A DNA stretch of 64,000 bases from Linnemannia schmuckeri. Its lineage: Eukaryota; Mortierellomycota; Mortierellomycetes; Mortierellales; Mortierellaceae. Position numbers and translations under genes: made by a program. The stretch spans positions 558,001-622,000 of the forward strand of contig JANATG010000006.1 in assembly GCA_029449235.1 (NCBI GenBank), read 5' to 3'. This document shows positions 44,946-55,589 of this stretch, one piece after another. The notes beneath the pieces were generated by a model, which saw only the letters and a program-made list of their open reading frames with translations, did not search any database and was not told where the DNA came from. How positions within the stretch are numbered: the first letter of the stretch is position 1; every line of letters begins with the position of its first letter.

Positions 44946-47900
44946 ATGGGAGTGCCAAAATTCTTCCGATGGATGGGGTAATGGCTTGAAATAAGGAGGC
45001 GATGAAGAACACCCGTTGAATTAGCTGTTCTGTATATTATGTAACGAAACAAAGCTTGGTACATGAGCACGTAGAGGTTGCCAATAGAACAGGCTCACTA
45101 ACAAAAAAACGTCCTAAACACTTGTCCTCTTTGTCTCGTCAACCATCTGTCTGCTCTGCTTGCTTCGCATTCATCAACTGAAAATAGTGAGAGATATCCT
45201 CTGTGCTCGCAGTTGATCACTGAGAATGCCATCCCCGAGTTTGGTAATGACCTTATCAAGAAACGACTGACAAACTGTTTTTAGGCCGCATATTTGCATA
45301 AAGGAAATAGACAATACGATCATTGCGCTTGGAGGAGGCGGATCAATAGACAAGAACAAGCAATTCTTATCACACTCTTTATTGTTATTGAACAAAACAT
45401 CCACAATGGGAACAAATAGACAATCTGTACCTGGACATGAACGGAATTATCCACAACTGCTCACTACCAAACGACACCGATGCCCACTTCCGCCTGTCCG
45501 AGGACAAGATCTTCCTCGCCATCTTCAACTATATCGATCACTTGTTCTTGAAGATCAAACCACAAAAGGTCTTCTTCATGGCCGTCGACGGTACGTTGGA
45601 GGAGTAATTCATTGACTTTGTTTTGCGTGCCTGGTATTTTCTGTCTTTCGTATGGTGCAAAGGGAGAAAGAGATAGCACATAGAGTGTGTGAAGAAGAGA
45701 GAGCTTGTTTGTGAGAAAAGGAACGTTATTGAACTAATATGTGTGTTTCCCGCTTTACAATGACACGCATCGTTCTCTAGGTGTTGCCCCTCGTGCCAAA
45801 ATGAACCAACAGCGTTCCCGTCGATTCCGCACAGCCAAGGATGCTGACGATGCCAAGCGCAAGGCAATCGCCAAGGGAGAAGAGCTCCCAGAAGAGGAGC
45901 AGTTCGATCGTAACTGTATCACCCCAGGTAACACATTTTGTTTTGTTTTACTCATTCCCTTGAAAAAGAAACGATTGATCCAACGTGGAGGGAAAACTGA
46001 CCTCCGTATTTTCTCCAAATATGTCACTTAAAAACACATAGGAACACCATTCATGAAGAGACTCTCGGCGCAGCTGGAATACTTCATCTCCAAGAAGGTG
46101 ACCGAGGACGCCAACTGGCGCGGTGTCAAGGTAGTGCTTTCAGGACACGAGGTTCCCGGAGAGGGAGAACACAAAATCATGGAATACATTCGTCTAGCAA
46201 AAGCTCAAGAAGGATACAACCCCAACACTCGACATTGTCTGTACGGTCTCGACGCCGATCTGATTATGCTGGGCCTGTTGAGCCACGAGCCTCACTTTGC
46301 GCTTTTGCGTGAAGAGGTCACCTTCGGAAGGACCAACAAGAAGAAGGGGTATGTTCATTTTCACACTGGCTCAGCCTCCGCAGGCAATCCTCAAGGATGC
46401 GCTGCGGCCATTGTTCTTTGTCTGAGTCATGAAGAATAGGCGTCAATTTTGACTTCGGCTGGCGGGAAATTTGCCTATCTGATCAAGAAATCCAATTCAA
46501 CTAACTCTGGGAAAACATCACAACCGTGCTCACGATTAGATCCATCGATACACAAAACTTCTTCTTGATGCACCTCTCGCTGTTGCGGGAGTACCTCGAC
46601 ATGGAGTTCAACACCCTTCAGGAAACATTACCCTTCCCTTATGATCTTGAGCGCATCATCGACGACTTTGTGCTCATGTGTCTGTTTGTCGGAAACGATT
46701 TCTTGCCACATCTCCCCAACCTTCACATTGCTGAAGGTGCGCTGAGTCTTCTTTTCAATATTTACAAGAAGCTGCTTCCACAATTGGGCGGCTACTTCCA
46801 GGATTCTGGAGAGCTGAATTTCCACCGTGTTGAGGCCATGTTCCATGAGCTGGCCGAGGTGGTCGAGAGCGAGGCCTTTGAGGCAGAGTGCGATGATCTC
46901 AAGTACATTGGTGGCAAAATGGCAGAGCTGTTGATTATGCCCAACTCTGGACAAAAGAACAATGGCAAGCACCGCCAAGGAATGCGTATGGGTAAACCCA
47001 TTGAGAACGCCAACGAGCTCGGTAAGTTTTTTTCTTTGTTTGTGAATAGGCGATGTTTTTGTGAGCAACAGACTTGTGGCATTCTACAATACTGAATTGA
47101 ATTTTTCTATTTACTTTACTTCGACGAAATAGTGATGACAAGAAGGCAAAAGGATCTGTATGACCAGATCAAAGAATTCGTGCTAGAGCGCAAAGATGTC
47201 CTTCATTTCCCATCAACGCTGAATTCGAGCGAGCGTAGTTTTGTCAAGAGAATCGCAGCTGCGATTGAAATCCGATACGGCACCGAGACGTCACCTGAGG
47301 GTGTGAAGAATCTTTATATCGAGTTTGACGAGGAAGAAGATGATGAGGATGTAGAGTCTCAGGAAGCACGAGCACGCGTCATGCGCAAGTACGACCAGGC
47401 TGAGGTCGTCGAGGATGTGATTGAGAACGAGAAACTTCGAAACGAGAAGGCCAAGAATGTCTATGAAGACAGGTTACAGCAATGGAAGAAGGACTACTAT
47501 TTGGTATGTGTCTTCCCTCTCGTTTTGATTCATTGTTGATTGCTATTGAGAACTGTTTATTAATATTCACGCTACACTCAATTTTATTTACACTCGCAGG
47601 AGAAACCTGAGCTCGAGCATGAGGCGGATATCCGCAAGATGGTTTTCAAGTATGTCGAGGGTCTGCAATGGGTGCTCTACTATTACTACCGAGGAGTTTC
47701 CTCATGGGCATGGTTCTACCCATACCACTATGCACCCAAGATCTCCGGTAAGATCTGTTCTTGTCTCTCTGGGTGTTTTTTTTGATATTCTTTGACCTGC
47801 GAGCTAACATCAGCCTGCTATTGTACCCGGGTAGATCTGGTCCACTTGGACTTGTTCAAGTTCCCATTCGATCTTGGAACCCCGTTCAAACCCTACGAGC

Positions 47901-50900
47901 AGCTCATGGGTGTCTTGCCCGAAGCCAGTAAACAACATATCCCACAAGCATACTGGGTAAGTGTTCCTGCCTTGGTTTATGCAACTGTAGTTGCCTTTTT
48001 GATCAATCAAGTGATTGGGTTGCGACACGACAAATGCTAACAACAAACAACGTGTTGCATTTAATAGGATTTAATCACCAAGGAGGCATCACCCATCAGA
48101 GACTTTTACCCTAGCAACTTTGACTTGGATATGAACGGCAAGAAGCAGGACTGGGAGGCTATTGTCAAGATTCCCTTTATAGACCAGGACCGACTTTTGA
48201 CGGCCATGAAGAGTAAGTCGTATTTCTCTATTGCTAAGTACAAGGAATAAGGATGAATATTTTTCTTATGCTAGGCTAACGTCACGCTCTTCTCATCTCT
48301 ACTACTAGGTAAAGAGCACTTGCTGACGCCAGAGGAAGTTGAGAGAAATGAGACTGGCGAAAGCGCAGTTTTCACTCGCGACGAAAGCTTAAGCGACATC
48401 TACCCTTCGCCCTTGCCTTCGATCTTCCCCGACATCAAAGACTGCAAATGCAAGCGGTCTGTCTTCCACCTCCCCGTCATCGAGGGCGTCTCTTCCTTGA
48501 GAAAGGGTCTGTGCGAAGGAGCATTCAAGGGAGCCGATGCGCTCTTTGGTTTCCCCTCTCTGGACACCATCAAACACTCTGGCAACCTCGGCTACCACGG
48601 TGTTCAGGTCTTTCAGGCGCCTTCTCGCAACGAAACCATGGTTGTCAACATTGTGAACCGATTCGAAGATGTCAAGCCCGAGGCGCTGGCCTTGTCGAAA
48701 CTCGGAAAGCGAGTCTATGTTGGCTGGCCCTTCTTGAAGGAGGGTATCGTTTCATCGATTTCGGACGAAATGTTCAAGTACGAGTTGCAGGTCCAGGGCA
48801 AAAACAAGGTTGTCATCAAGACACCGCACCGCACCAACACTTTCGATACCTGGCGCAAGCGCGTCGACAGGATCGAGACCCTCTACAACAAGCGGTTCGG
48901 TGTGGTCATTGGCGACATTGAATTTACGGCCCAGGTCTTGCTTTTGAAGGGTCTCAGACGGGAGATGAACGGAGCATTGGTCAAGGACTTTTGCAAGCCT
49001 GGAGAGGAACAGGAGTTCGCTGTCCAGACCCTCATCGACACTGTCCGTCACCCTGATACAAGAACAAAGGAGGAGCCTCCTCGTCCCCTTAATGAAGACT
49101 TTCCACTGGATTCGCAGGTCTTTTTCTTGGGTCATGGGCATTACGGATGCCCTGCTCAAGTCATTGCTCACTCTGACAACGCCCTTGCTCTCCGCGTCGC
49201 TGTAAGTTGCTTTTTCCTCTCAGCTGCATTGACTTTTTATTTAAGTGGCGTGGTTTATCACGTTGGAAATGTTAGTATACTAATTTGTTGTACTATTGTT
49301 GATAATAGATCCCTAGCGAGCACAAGGGCGAGCCGACGTTTGGACACAAGATTGTGAAGGAGGCGCTCTCGGGATCGGTTTATCAGCCTTCGTTTGTTGT
49401 GAACAAGAAGGTTGGCATCTCTGCTTTGATCCTCAGCAAACTAACCTCGTCTCTTCATGTTGTCTATCGCTCGACCGATCGTCGCATCAATTTGGGTCTC
49501 AACCTCAAGTTTGAGGGCAAGAAGCAGAAGGTTCTTGGCTACACTCGCAAGACCGACAGTGGATGGGAGTTCAGTCAGAAGGCGATCGCTCTTCTTCAGG
49601 AGTATAAGAAGCTGTTCCCCGAGTTCATTGACGGACTGGAGAAGAGGGCTCGTTCGGACTTTTACATTGCCGAGGAGCTTTACCCCAACGGCGACAGTAT
49701 TGAGAAGATCAAGCGGATCGAGGACTGGCTCAAGAAGTCCAAGGTCAAGGATTTTGAACGCGTCGATCTCGATGCCGAGCAACTCGACAAGGTGAGTTAC
49801 AGTATTCATAGATGTTCAGCATGATGGCGGACAATGCGAAGTTTTAAAAAGCCGAAGTTGATTTTCTCACTAATATATTCGAAACTATAGGAAACTATTG
49901 CACTGGTGGAGAAGGCAGCGGACGAATACGTTGAGACGAGGTCGGGAATGAAACACGTCATTGTCAAGAACTTGGGTCGCCACACTATGCTCAAGCCCAG
50001 CCACGCCGCAACATTGTTGCCCGATCAGACCTTCAAGCTTGGAGATCGGGTTGTCTTTGTTCAGGATTCGGGAACTGTCCCCATTGGCGCCAAGGGAACT
50101 GTTGTTGGCATTGACCGTCTGGAGATTGAAGTTGTCTTTGACGACAAGTTTATGAGCGGTATGGATCTCAGTGGACGCTGTTCGATGTACCGCGGCATGA
50201 CGGTTGGACCTCAGTCGATCTTGAACCTCTCCAACCCTCAGTGCAACCAAAAGGCACCAGCTACTCCTGCACCCGCGGCTGTAGCTCCAAGACCCAAGCC
50301 TGTCAACATTCTTCCCAAGAACAATAACCAGCATAACCCAACGGATGACAAGCCTCCCGGCTGGGATATTCTCGGAGTTGCGCCAGTCGCTGAGAAGCCC
50401 AAGAAGGGTCCTCATCACCCCAAGAACCACAACAACAACCATGGTGGAAGCAGCAACGGAGGTGGCAGGACATTGGGTCAGGCTCCCCGTGGCGAGCAGC
50501 CCACCAACGTGAACCAGAACCAGAGTTTGGGATTCCATGCACGTCCCAGACCTCCTGTCCAAATTGCGGTCCGACCCAACTCTGAAAATAACAAGCCTGG
50601 CGCCGAGGACATTTCTGCGCTCTTGCTTGGAATCTTGCACAAGAATGTACCTGCGGATCAGGTTGGTGGACCTAGTGGCCCCAGTACAGCTCAGGGCATG
50701 TCGTTTGGAACCCTGCCTCCCGTCCTCCCTGCCGCTGGATCTCAAGCTGCCGCACTTTTGGAGCATCTTCGCCCCAGACCCCCACCTCAGCAACATCAGA
50801 ACCAGCATCAGCATCAGCAGCAGCCAGCTACTCCACCAGCCTGGCAGGATGCTGGTCGTATCCAACAACAACATGGACAATCGTCGCCACAACAGCATCA

Positions 50901-51372
50901 ACAAGGACAGAGAGGTGTTCAGCGCCATCCTCGCCCTCCACCAGCCAACGGCCAGCCTCAGGCCGGTAACAATCACAACAACAACCAGCGACCTCCAGGG
51001 TTCTCGAACCGTGGAGGTCACCGTGGTGGCCACTCTCAGGGACAGCCTCGCCCTACGCCTGCTAACCAGACCCAGGCCCAAGCTCAGGGTCAGGGTCAGT
51101 CTGGACCTTCGAACGGAGGAGGCACTGGCAATAGCAAGGCGAGCAACAATGGCCAAGAGCGTGGAAACAATAGCAACAATAACCGTCGTGGTCGCGGCCG
51201 TGGCGGAAATCGTGGAGGAAACAAGGGTGGTGACTCTGCTGCTGCTGCTGCAGCTTCTGCTCCAGCTGCAGCTTCTGCTCCAGCTGCAGCTTCAGCTTCA
51301 GCGGAAGGATCGTCGTCGTCTGCTCCTGCTCCTATCCCAGCAGCAACACCTGCACCAGCACCCTCGACCTAG
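44946..51372 (+). CDS. XRN1: 5'-3' exoribonuclease 1
   Basis: Thirteen exons (44946-44977, 45188-45243, 45420-45590, 45781-45927, 46042-46348, 46540-47021, 47133-47503, 47600-47747, 47835-47956, 48068-48212, 48309-49201, 49309-49791, 49891-51372) encode 1612 residues. The N-terminus MGVPKFFRW and the blocks LDMNGIIHNCS, AVDGVAPRAKMNQQRSRRFR, EGEHKIMEY, GLDADLIMLGLL and GNDFLPH form the acidic active site of the XRN family. The QQWKKDYY region and an SH3-like segment (LGDRVVFVQDSG, about residue 1169) match Xrn1 rather than nuclear Rat1. It degrades decapped mRNA 5' to 3' in the cytoplasm. The last about 370 residues are disordered and Gln/Asn/Pro-rich, with an RGRGRGGNRGG box near 1555-1565. 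All introns are GT-AG. The first exon is only 32 nt. Confidence 0.95.
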
Positions 51373-52867
51373 AACCGAGTACGGGGTCAAACCGCGTTTT
51401 TGAAAACGCTGGAAACTATCAGCATCAACAACAGCTATAAAAAAGTTTTAAACAATGTTTCTTGTTAAAAGTACATGCATCACTAAAGAATATTAGCAGA
51501 CCATACACTACAATTAAAGAAGACTTACGCGCGCCTTTTTGAGCATAGATTCTATAGAGTTGTCGACTTTCGAAAGTGTTAGGGTTGATTGTGTTGTGAT
51601 GTTTACTTTTCTTTGTGTGATATTTCTTTGGAATTTGGAGACTGTGTTGCGGTGCGATGGATGTTTAAGTTTCATGATGAAGGATGGGTAGAAGAGGCAG
51701 AAGAGAGGAATAAGAAGGACAGCAGCGCGGTTTTATTTTTATTTTTTTTTGTTGGCAACGGATGAGATTAGGCGAGGGGTTTCAAAGGCGACTTTTGGCT
51801 GGTTGAGAATGGGCTGATTCGTTAGTTTTCCTCTCTTGACTGAGCGCACTCGCCATCTCTCAAAAAATTGAGTCCCGTTTGTGTGAGCGTTCAGTAGGAT
51901 AGGCAAATGTAGAGGATCGAATGGACTGATAGCGATAGTTGGAGTTTCCGACTCTACACATGGTGAGCCCATAACCGCTGCAGGAGTGGATGGGGTCTTT
52001 GTTGTCGGAAAAGAAGTGGTATTCTACAGGTGCAGTGCAGTATTGGAAGAACGTAGACTTGTCTCCACCAACAATGACTAAGACTGAAGTGGCAGTAATG
52101 GCAGTCGCGAAGGAGTTGATAGCGATGTCAATCTATGTCAAGTTACAGTTTGAATATTGGTCGATCTTTGGAGGGTGGACGCGATGGATGGAAGAGCACG
52201 GGGGAAGAAAGGTAAGGATGGTTTTTTGCTTGCTAACGAGGGAAAGATGAAGAATGAGAGAGGTACAAAATGGAACGACCCCTTTGCTTGTACTGTTTTT
52301 TTTATAGGTTGTTTGCTCCTCCCTGAGTGGATTGGGTAGTGAACGGACTAGAAAATGATGAGGGCGCAGAGGGATATGCATAAGATTATGAATCGAGGTT
52401 GACTTTTTGCTCCCAAATTCCCGGGGAGCGACCAAAAAAGTCGGACAGGGGATCGACGAGATCAGTTGGCCCATCCAGCTAGGCACGGATCAGTTCATCA
52501 ATTCAGGGACAGTCTCACACAAAACGAGTACTCTGATCATTATGACCATAGGTCTGTGCACATGTGCTATAGGATTACGCTTGGGGAACACAAGTAATCA
52601 TCTACTTTTTGTCTTTCATAAACACCTTTCCTTGTTCACGGTGATGTGTTCTTCCGTGACATAGAATGTAGGGTACAGTGCAACAAAAATGGGGGACTGC
52701 AGAGTGACATACAATTAGAAAAATATTCCCATTCGGGCTTTGTTCTCTTTTCTTTTTGTTTACTTCTGTGCAACGGCCAACCCAAGGATTGAGTCGAAAC
52801 CTTCTTTAGTTCTCTTTTTTTTAAACTCTGTGTGAGAGCAAACAAAAAATGACAAAGGAGAAATAAT
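51373..52867. other. gap downstream of XRN1, unrecognised open frames
   Basis: About 1.5 kb. After the XRN1 3' flank there are several overlapping open frames on both strands at 51740-52500. The minus strand includes a segment with VESETPTIAISPFDPLHL. None matched a family I know, and none shows a convincing exon-intron structure. The region may hold a decayed gene. The last 200 bases are the 3' flank of the cysteine-rich gene. Confidence 0.35.
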
Positions 52868-53680
52868 CTAAATAAAAGCCAGCTGGAGAATCAAGGGGAC
52901 AAACAACAAAAGCGCCGCTTTCTTGACAGTCCGACCACCATCGTCATGGACAGAGTTCCCACTCGAACCCTTATTGGTGGGGGACACAACAGCAGGTCCA
53001 GTTCCAGAGCCCCCCGTGGAAATTGTTGGCCTGGTCGTCGGAAGAACCGGGGTCGTCGCAACAGTCGTTGTCGTGGTGACGTTGGTTAGTGGTGGGGGTG
53101 CGACTCCTCCAAGGCTACAGCCCGTCTCTCCAACAGCATAACAATTGGAGCTCTTCGCAGCACCCAGGCTGACCTCCTCCACACAGTATGAAGACCCCGT
53201 CGAGCTCAACCCCGAGACAAATCCCGAATAGACCGCATACTGCAGACCCAAATGTCCACTGAACCCTTGGTACCCAATACAGCCCATCACGAACTGACAA
53301 GTCTCGGATCCGTTGGGGCAGCAGACCCAATCGTGATAAGAACTGCCTGTTCCCTCTAGACAACTCTGCTTCTTCAGAAAAGAGCCCAGCATGCTTGGAC
53401 AACAGGGTTTGTTGCGGGTAATGGCCAGTGAACCCTCTTGGTAACAGCTCTGGGAGGATGCGGAAGAGTAATCTCGGAAACTGCAGGCATATTTGGAGTT
53501 GCCGATGGTGCAATCGAGATAGCCGTATGGGCATTTACCAGTGTAATTGTTCGGGCATACTCCTGGGGAGGTGCAACAGTTAATGAGGCGGGTATCGGAG
53601 TATATGTTTGAGCTGTTTGAGGCGTAGGCGTTGACAACTGTGTCGACCCAGGGTAAATTGCAGGCATTGTAGAGGGACAT
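52868..53680 (-). CDS. cysteine-rich protein with hydrophobic C-terminus
   Basis: A single minus-strand exon encodes 270 residues. The first 190 residues hold about 20 cysteines, in groups such as NCCTSPGVC, CPYGYLDC, NSKYACSF, KPCCPS and WVCCPNGSETC. A Thr/Pro/Ser-rich linker (LTNVTTTTTVATTPVLPTT) follows, then a short basic segment and the hydrophobic end AALLLFVPLILQLAFI, which resembles a GPI-attachment or tail-anchor signal. No N-terminal signal peptide is seen at this start (MSLYNACNLPWVDTVVN), which is odd for a GPI-type protein. An unrecognised upstream exon is possible. The protein is the intact relative of the broken gene at 1008-1713. The family is unknown to me; a cell-surface or secreted role is a guess from composition. 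Confidence 0.75.
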   Translation of the reverse strand: MSLYNACNLPWVDTVVNAYASNSSNIYSDTRLINCCTSPGVCPNNYTGKCPYGYLDCTIGNSKYACSFRDYSSASSQSCYQEGSLAITRNKPCCPSMLGSFLKKQSCLEGTGSSYHDWVCCPNGSETCQFVMGCIGYQGFSGHLGLQYAVYSGFVSGLSSTGSSYCVEEVSLGAAKSSNCYAVGETGCSLGGVAPPPLTNVTTTTTVATTPVLPTTRPTISTGGSGTGPAVVSPTNKGSSGNSVHDDGGRTVKKAALLLFVPLILQLAFI

Positions 53681-54467
53681 TGTTGATTGAGGCCCTTTGA
53701 TGAGTACTGTAAGAAGTGAGGAGTAGGGAGGGGTGGTGTGGGAGAGAAGACAAAGAGAAAGAAGAGTGAAGTAGAGGGGAACAAGAGGAAAAAATAAGTA
53801 GCGGCGATCGGACTACAGTGCTCAATTTATTCAAAATAGGTTGGTGGTTGGGGCGACGAGAAGGAGGGATGCAACTGCCATCCGTTTTTTTTGAACAAAT
53901 GCCCGAAACTGGCTTGGAGCACGAACCCCTCGTAAGGACCGACTTTTTCGAGAAAAAAAGGGCGTAAAGAAAAGGAAGCACAGAAGGATGATACAGGGAA
54001 CGCTGGGTACTCACTTGTTGTCTGTTTGTGTCCATGATGCACACTGATGACATTGGAGTCGACAATAACAAAAGCATACGTGTCAAACGTAAAGATAAAA
54101 AAGTAGGTAAAGAATGCCTGCTTATTGCGAAGTGTTCTCGTCGCGCTATTTCTACTGCTTTAGATGCGGTAGCAATTGAAGGAAGGAAGATGGACGATCA
54201 AGAGCAACCCCCCTCACGCGAGAAGCAAACGTTTTCGTGTAAACCCGAGGCTGTGCGCAGACCGTCCTTCGTCCCTTTAATGCTTTTGCAAATTGAGCAA
54301 AAAGTCGCAGTCACGAGGCGCTCCCTCTTCGGGTCTCCTACTTTGTGTTATTGCTCCTCGGGCGGAGAAGCAAAGAGGACAGTATCGTCCTTTTCAGAAA
54401 CACAGACCCCGTTACACTCCTTTACCTTTTCTCCTCTTCAATCCACAACAAAAACACATTCACAACC
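53681..54467. other. divergent gap, cysteine-rich gene to PET100
   Basis: About 790 bases between two divergent starts. The minus-strand side is purine-rich on the plus strand (53700-53800). The PET100 side ends in a pyrimidine and CAACAAAAACAC leader. Open frames in the middle resemble no known family. Confidence 0.5.
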
Positions 54468-55295
54468 ATGGCCGGTCCTAAACTCGAAGTCTTCAAGGCA
54501 CGTCCTCTACCGCCATGCTATGTCATGCATTCCCTAAGATACTGCAACAAAACTGATGGGGACTTGAATCACTCTCATTCAGTGGTCGAGGCAGACACGA
54601 TTGCATTCGTTTCTACATTTTCCGGGTTCATTTCTTGGTCTTCCGTCTAATGTTTCTTTCTGAACCTCTTTTTACTTCAATTTCTTCTTCTTTTCCAGTT
54701 CGGAGTCTACATCTTCACACCTGTCATGTTCATGGTGTACTTTGGTAATTCTCCTTATCACTCTGGTCGCAAACCCTGCTCTTCGTTTTTGGTCGTTTAC
54801 CGTGAGAAAAAGAAAGTTCCGAGCATCCTCTCAAGTCTCCTTCAGGATTGCTAACAAATGAACCCATATATCTTAAATACTCAAATCTAGGTGCGCCCGA
54901 GTTCTACGACAAGCACGTCCGCAACGTAAGTGTGTGTCTGTCTTCTCAATATTTCCGAACGCGACTATGCACTGTCAGTTTCTCCCAAAATACTAACTAC
55001 CAATAATAATTCGCATCTAAATTAATACCCATAGTCAAAGTTCTGGCCAGCTCCCGAAGTTGTGAATGTAAGTACTTAATAATGTAAAAAGGCATATGCA
55101 ACCAATCAATTCCCACCCTCCAATCAACTCCCAATTCTTACATAACCTCATTCAAAAACTGGACTCACGACAACAAAATAGACGCGCACTGGAATTGACA
55201 AGAAGGAGTTGTTGTACGAGGTCGAGCGTCTGAAGCAGGAGCGTCTTGCCCGCAAGGCTGCTCGTGAGGGCTTATCTGATGACAAAAATGTGTAA
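54468..55295 (+). CDS. PET100: cytochrome c oxidase assembly factor Pet100
   Basis: Five tiny exons (54468-54497, 54699-54744, 54891-54925, 55035-55067, 55182-55295) encode 85 residues. The protein starts MAGPKLEVFK, continues FGVYIFTPVMFMVYF (one membrane segment) and SKFWPAPEVV. It ends in a charged helix rich in KQERLARKAAR. This matches PET100, a small inner-membrane chaperone for complex IV assembly, in length and layout. Intron 1 begins GC rather than GT: the only split that keeps the frame is AAG followed by GCACGT, with a normal pyrimidine-AG acceptor at 54698. Introns 2 to 4 are GT-AG. Protein identity is supported by the KLE(V/I)F start and the Trp-Pro motif; the family is short and variable, so it is not beyond doubt. 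Confidence 0.85.
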
Positions 55296-55475
55296 AAAAA
55301 ATCAACCAGCCAGCCAACTTCGCCCAATTCAACATCCCATACTTAAAAACAACACTGACAAATAAATGGATGTGTTATTGTACAAATCAGAGGATTTTTG
55401 TTTTATTGTGAAACTGCCAGGAAAACAGCGAGTGAGCTAGAGAGAAAAGAGAACGAAAGAGTGCAGGAAAGCAGG

Positions 55476-55513
<38 letters not shown>

Positions 55514-55589
55514 AGAAAAGTTCCAATGCGACGTAGTGAATAGGAGAGAGAATGGCAGATCGCAAAAAAGATGCTCACGAAATTGATGC
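55296..55589. other. convergent 3' gap with an A32 tract
   Basis: This gap of 294 bases lies between the PET100 stop and the minus-strand low-complexity gene stop. It contains A32 at 55481-55512. No other feature is seen. Confidence 0.6.
55481..55512. repeat. mononucleotide A32 tract
   Basis: There are 32 consecutive A residues, 185 bp after the PET100 stop, between two genes that converge. Confidence 0.9.

Noticed and set aside
49885..51156. Long minus-strand open frame opposite the XRN1 tail (over 400 codons)
   Set aside because: It is the antisense of the Gln/Pro/Gly-rich XRN1 exon, where biased codons suppress stops on the other strand. Its sequence is repetitive Leu/Val/Arg with no family resemblance.
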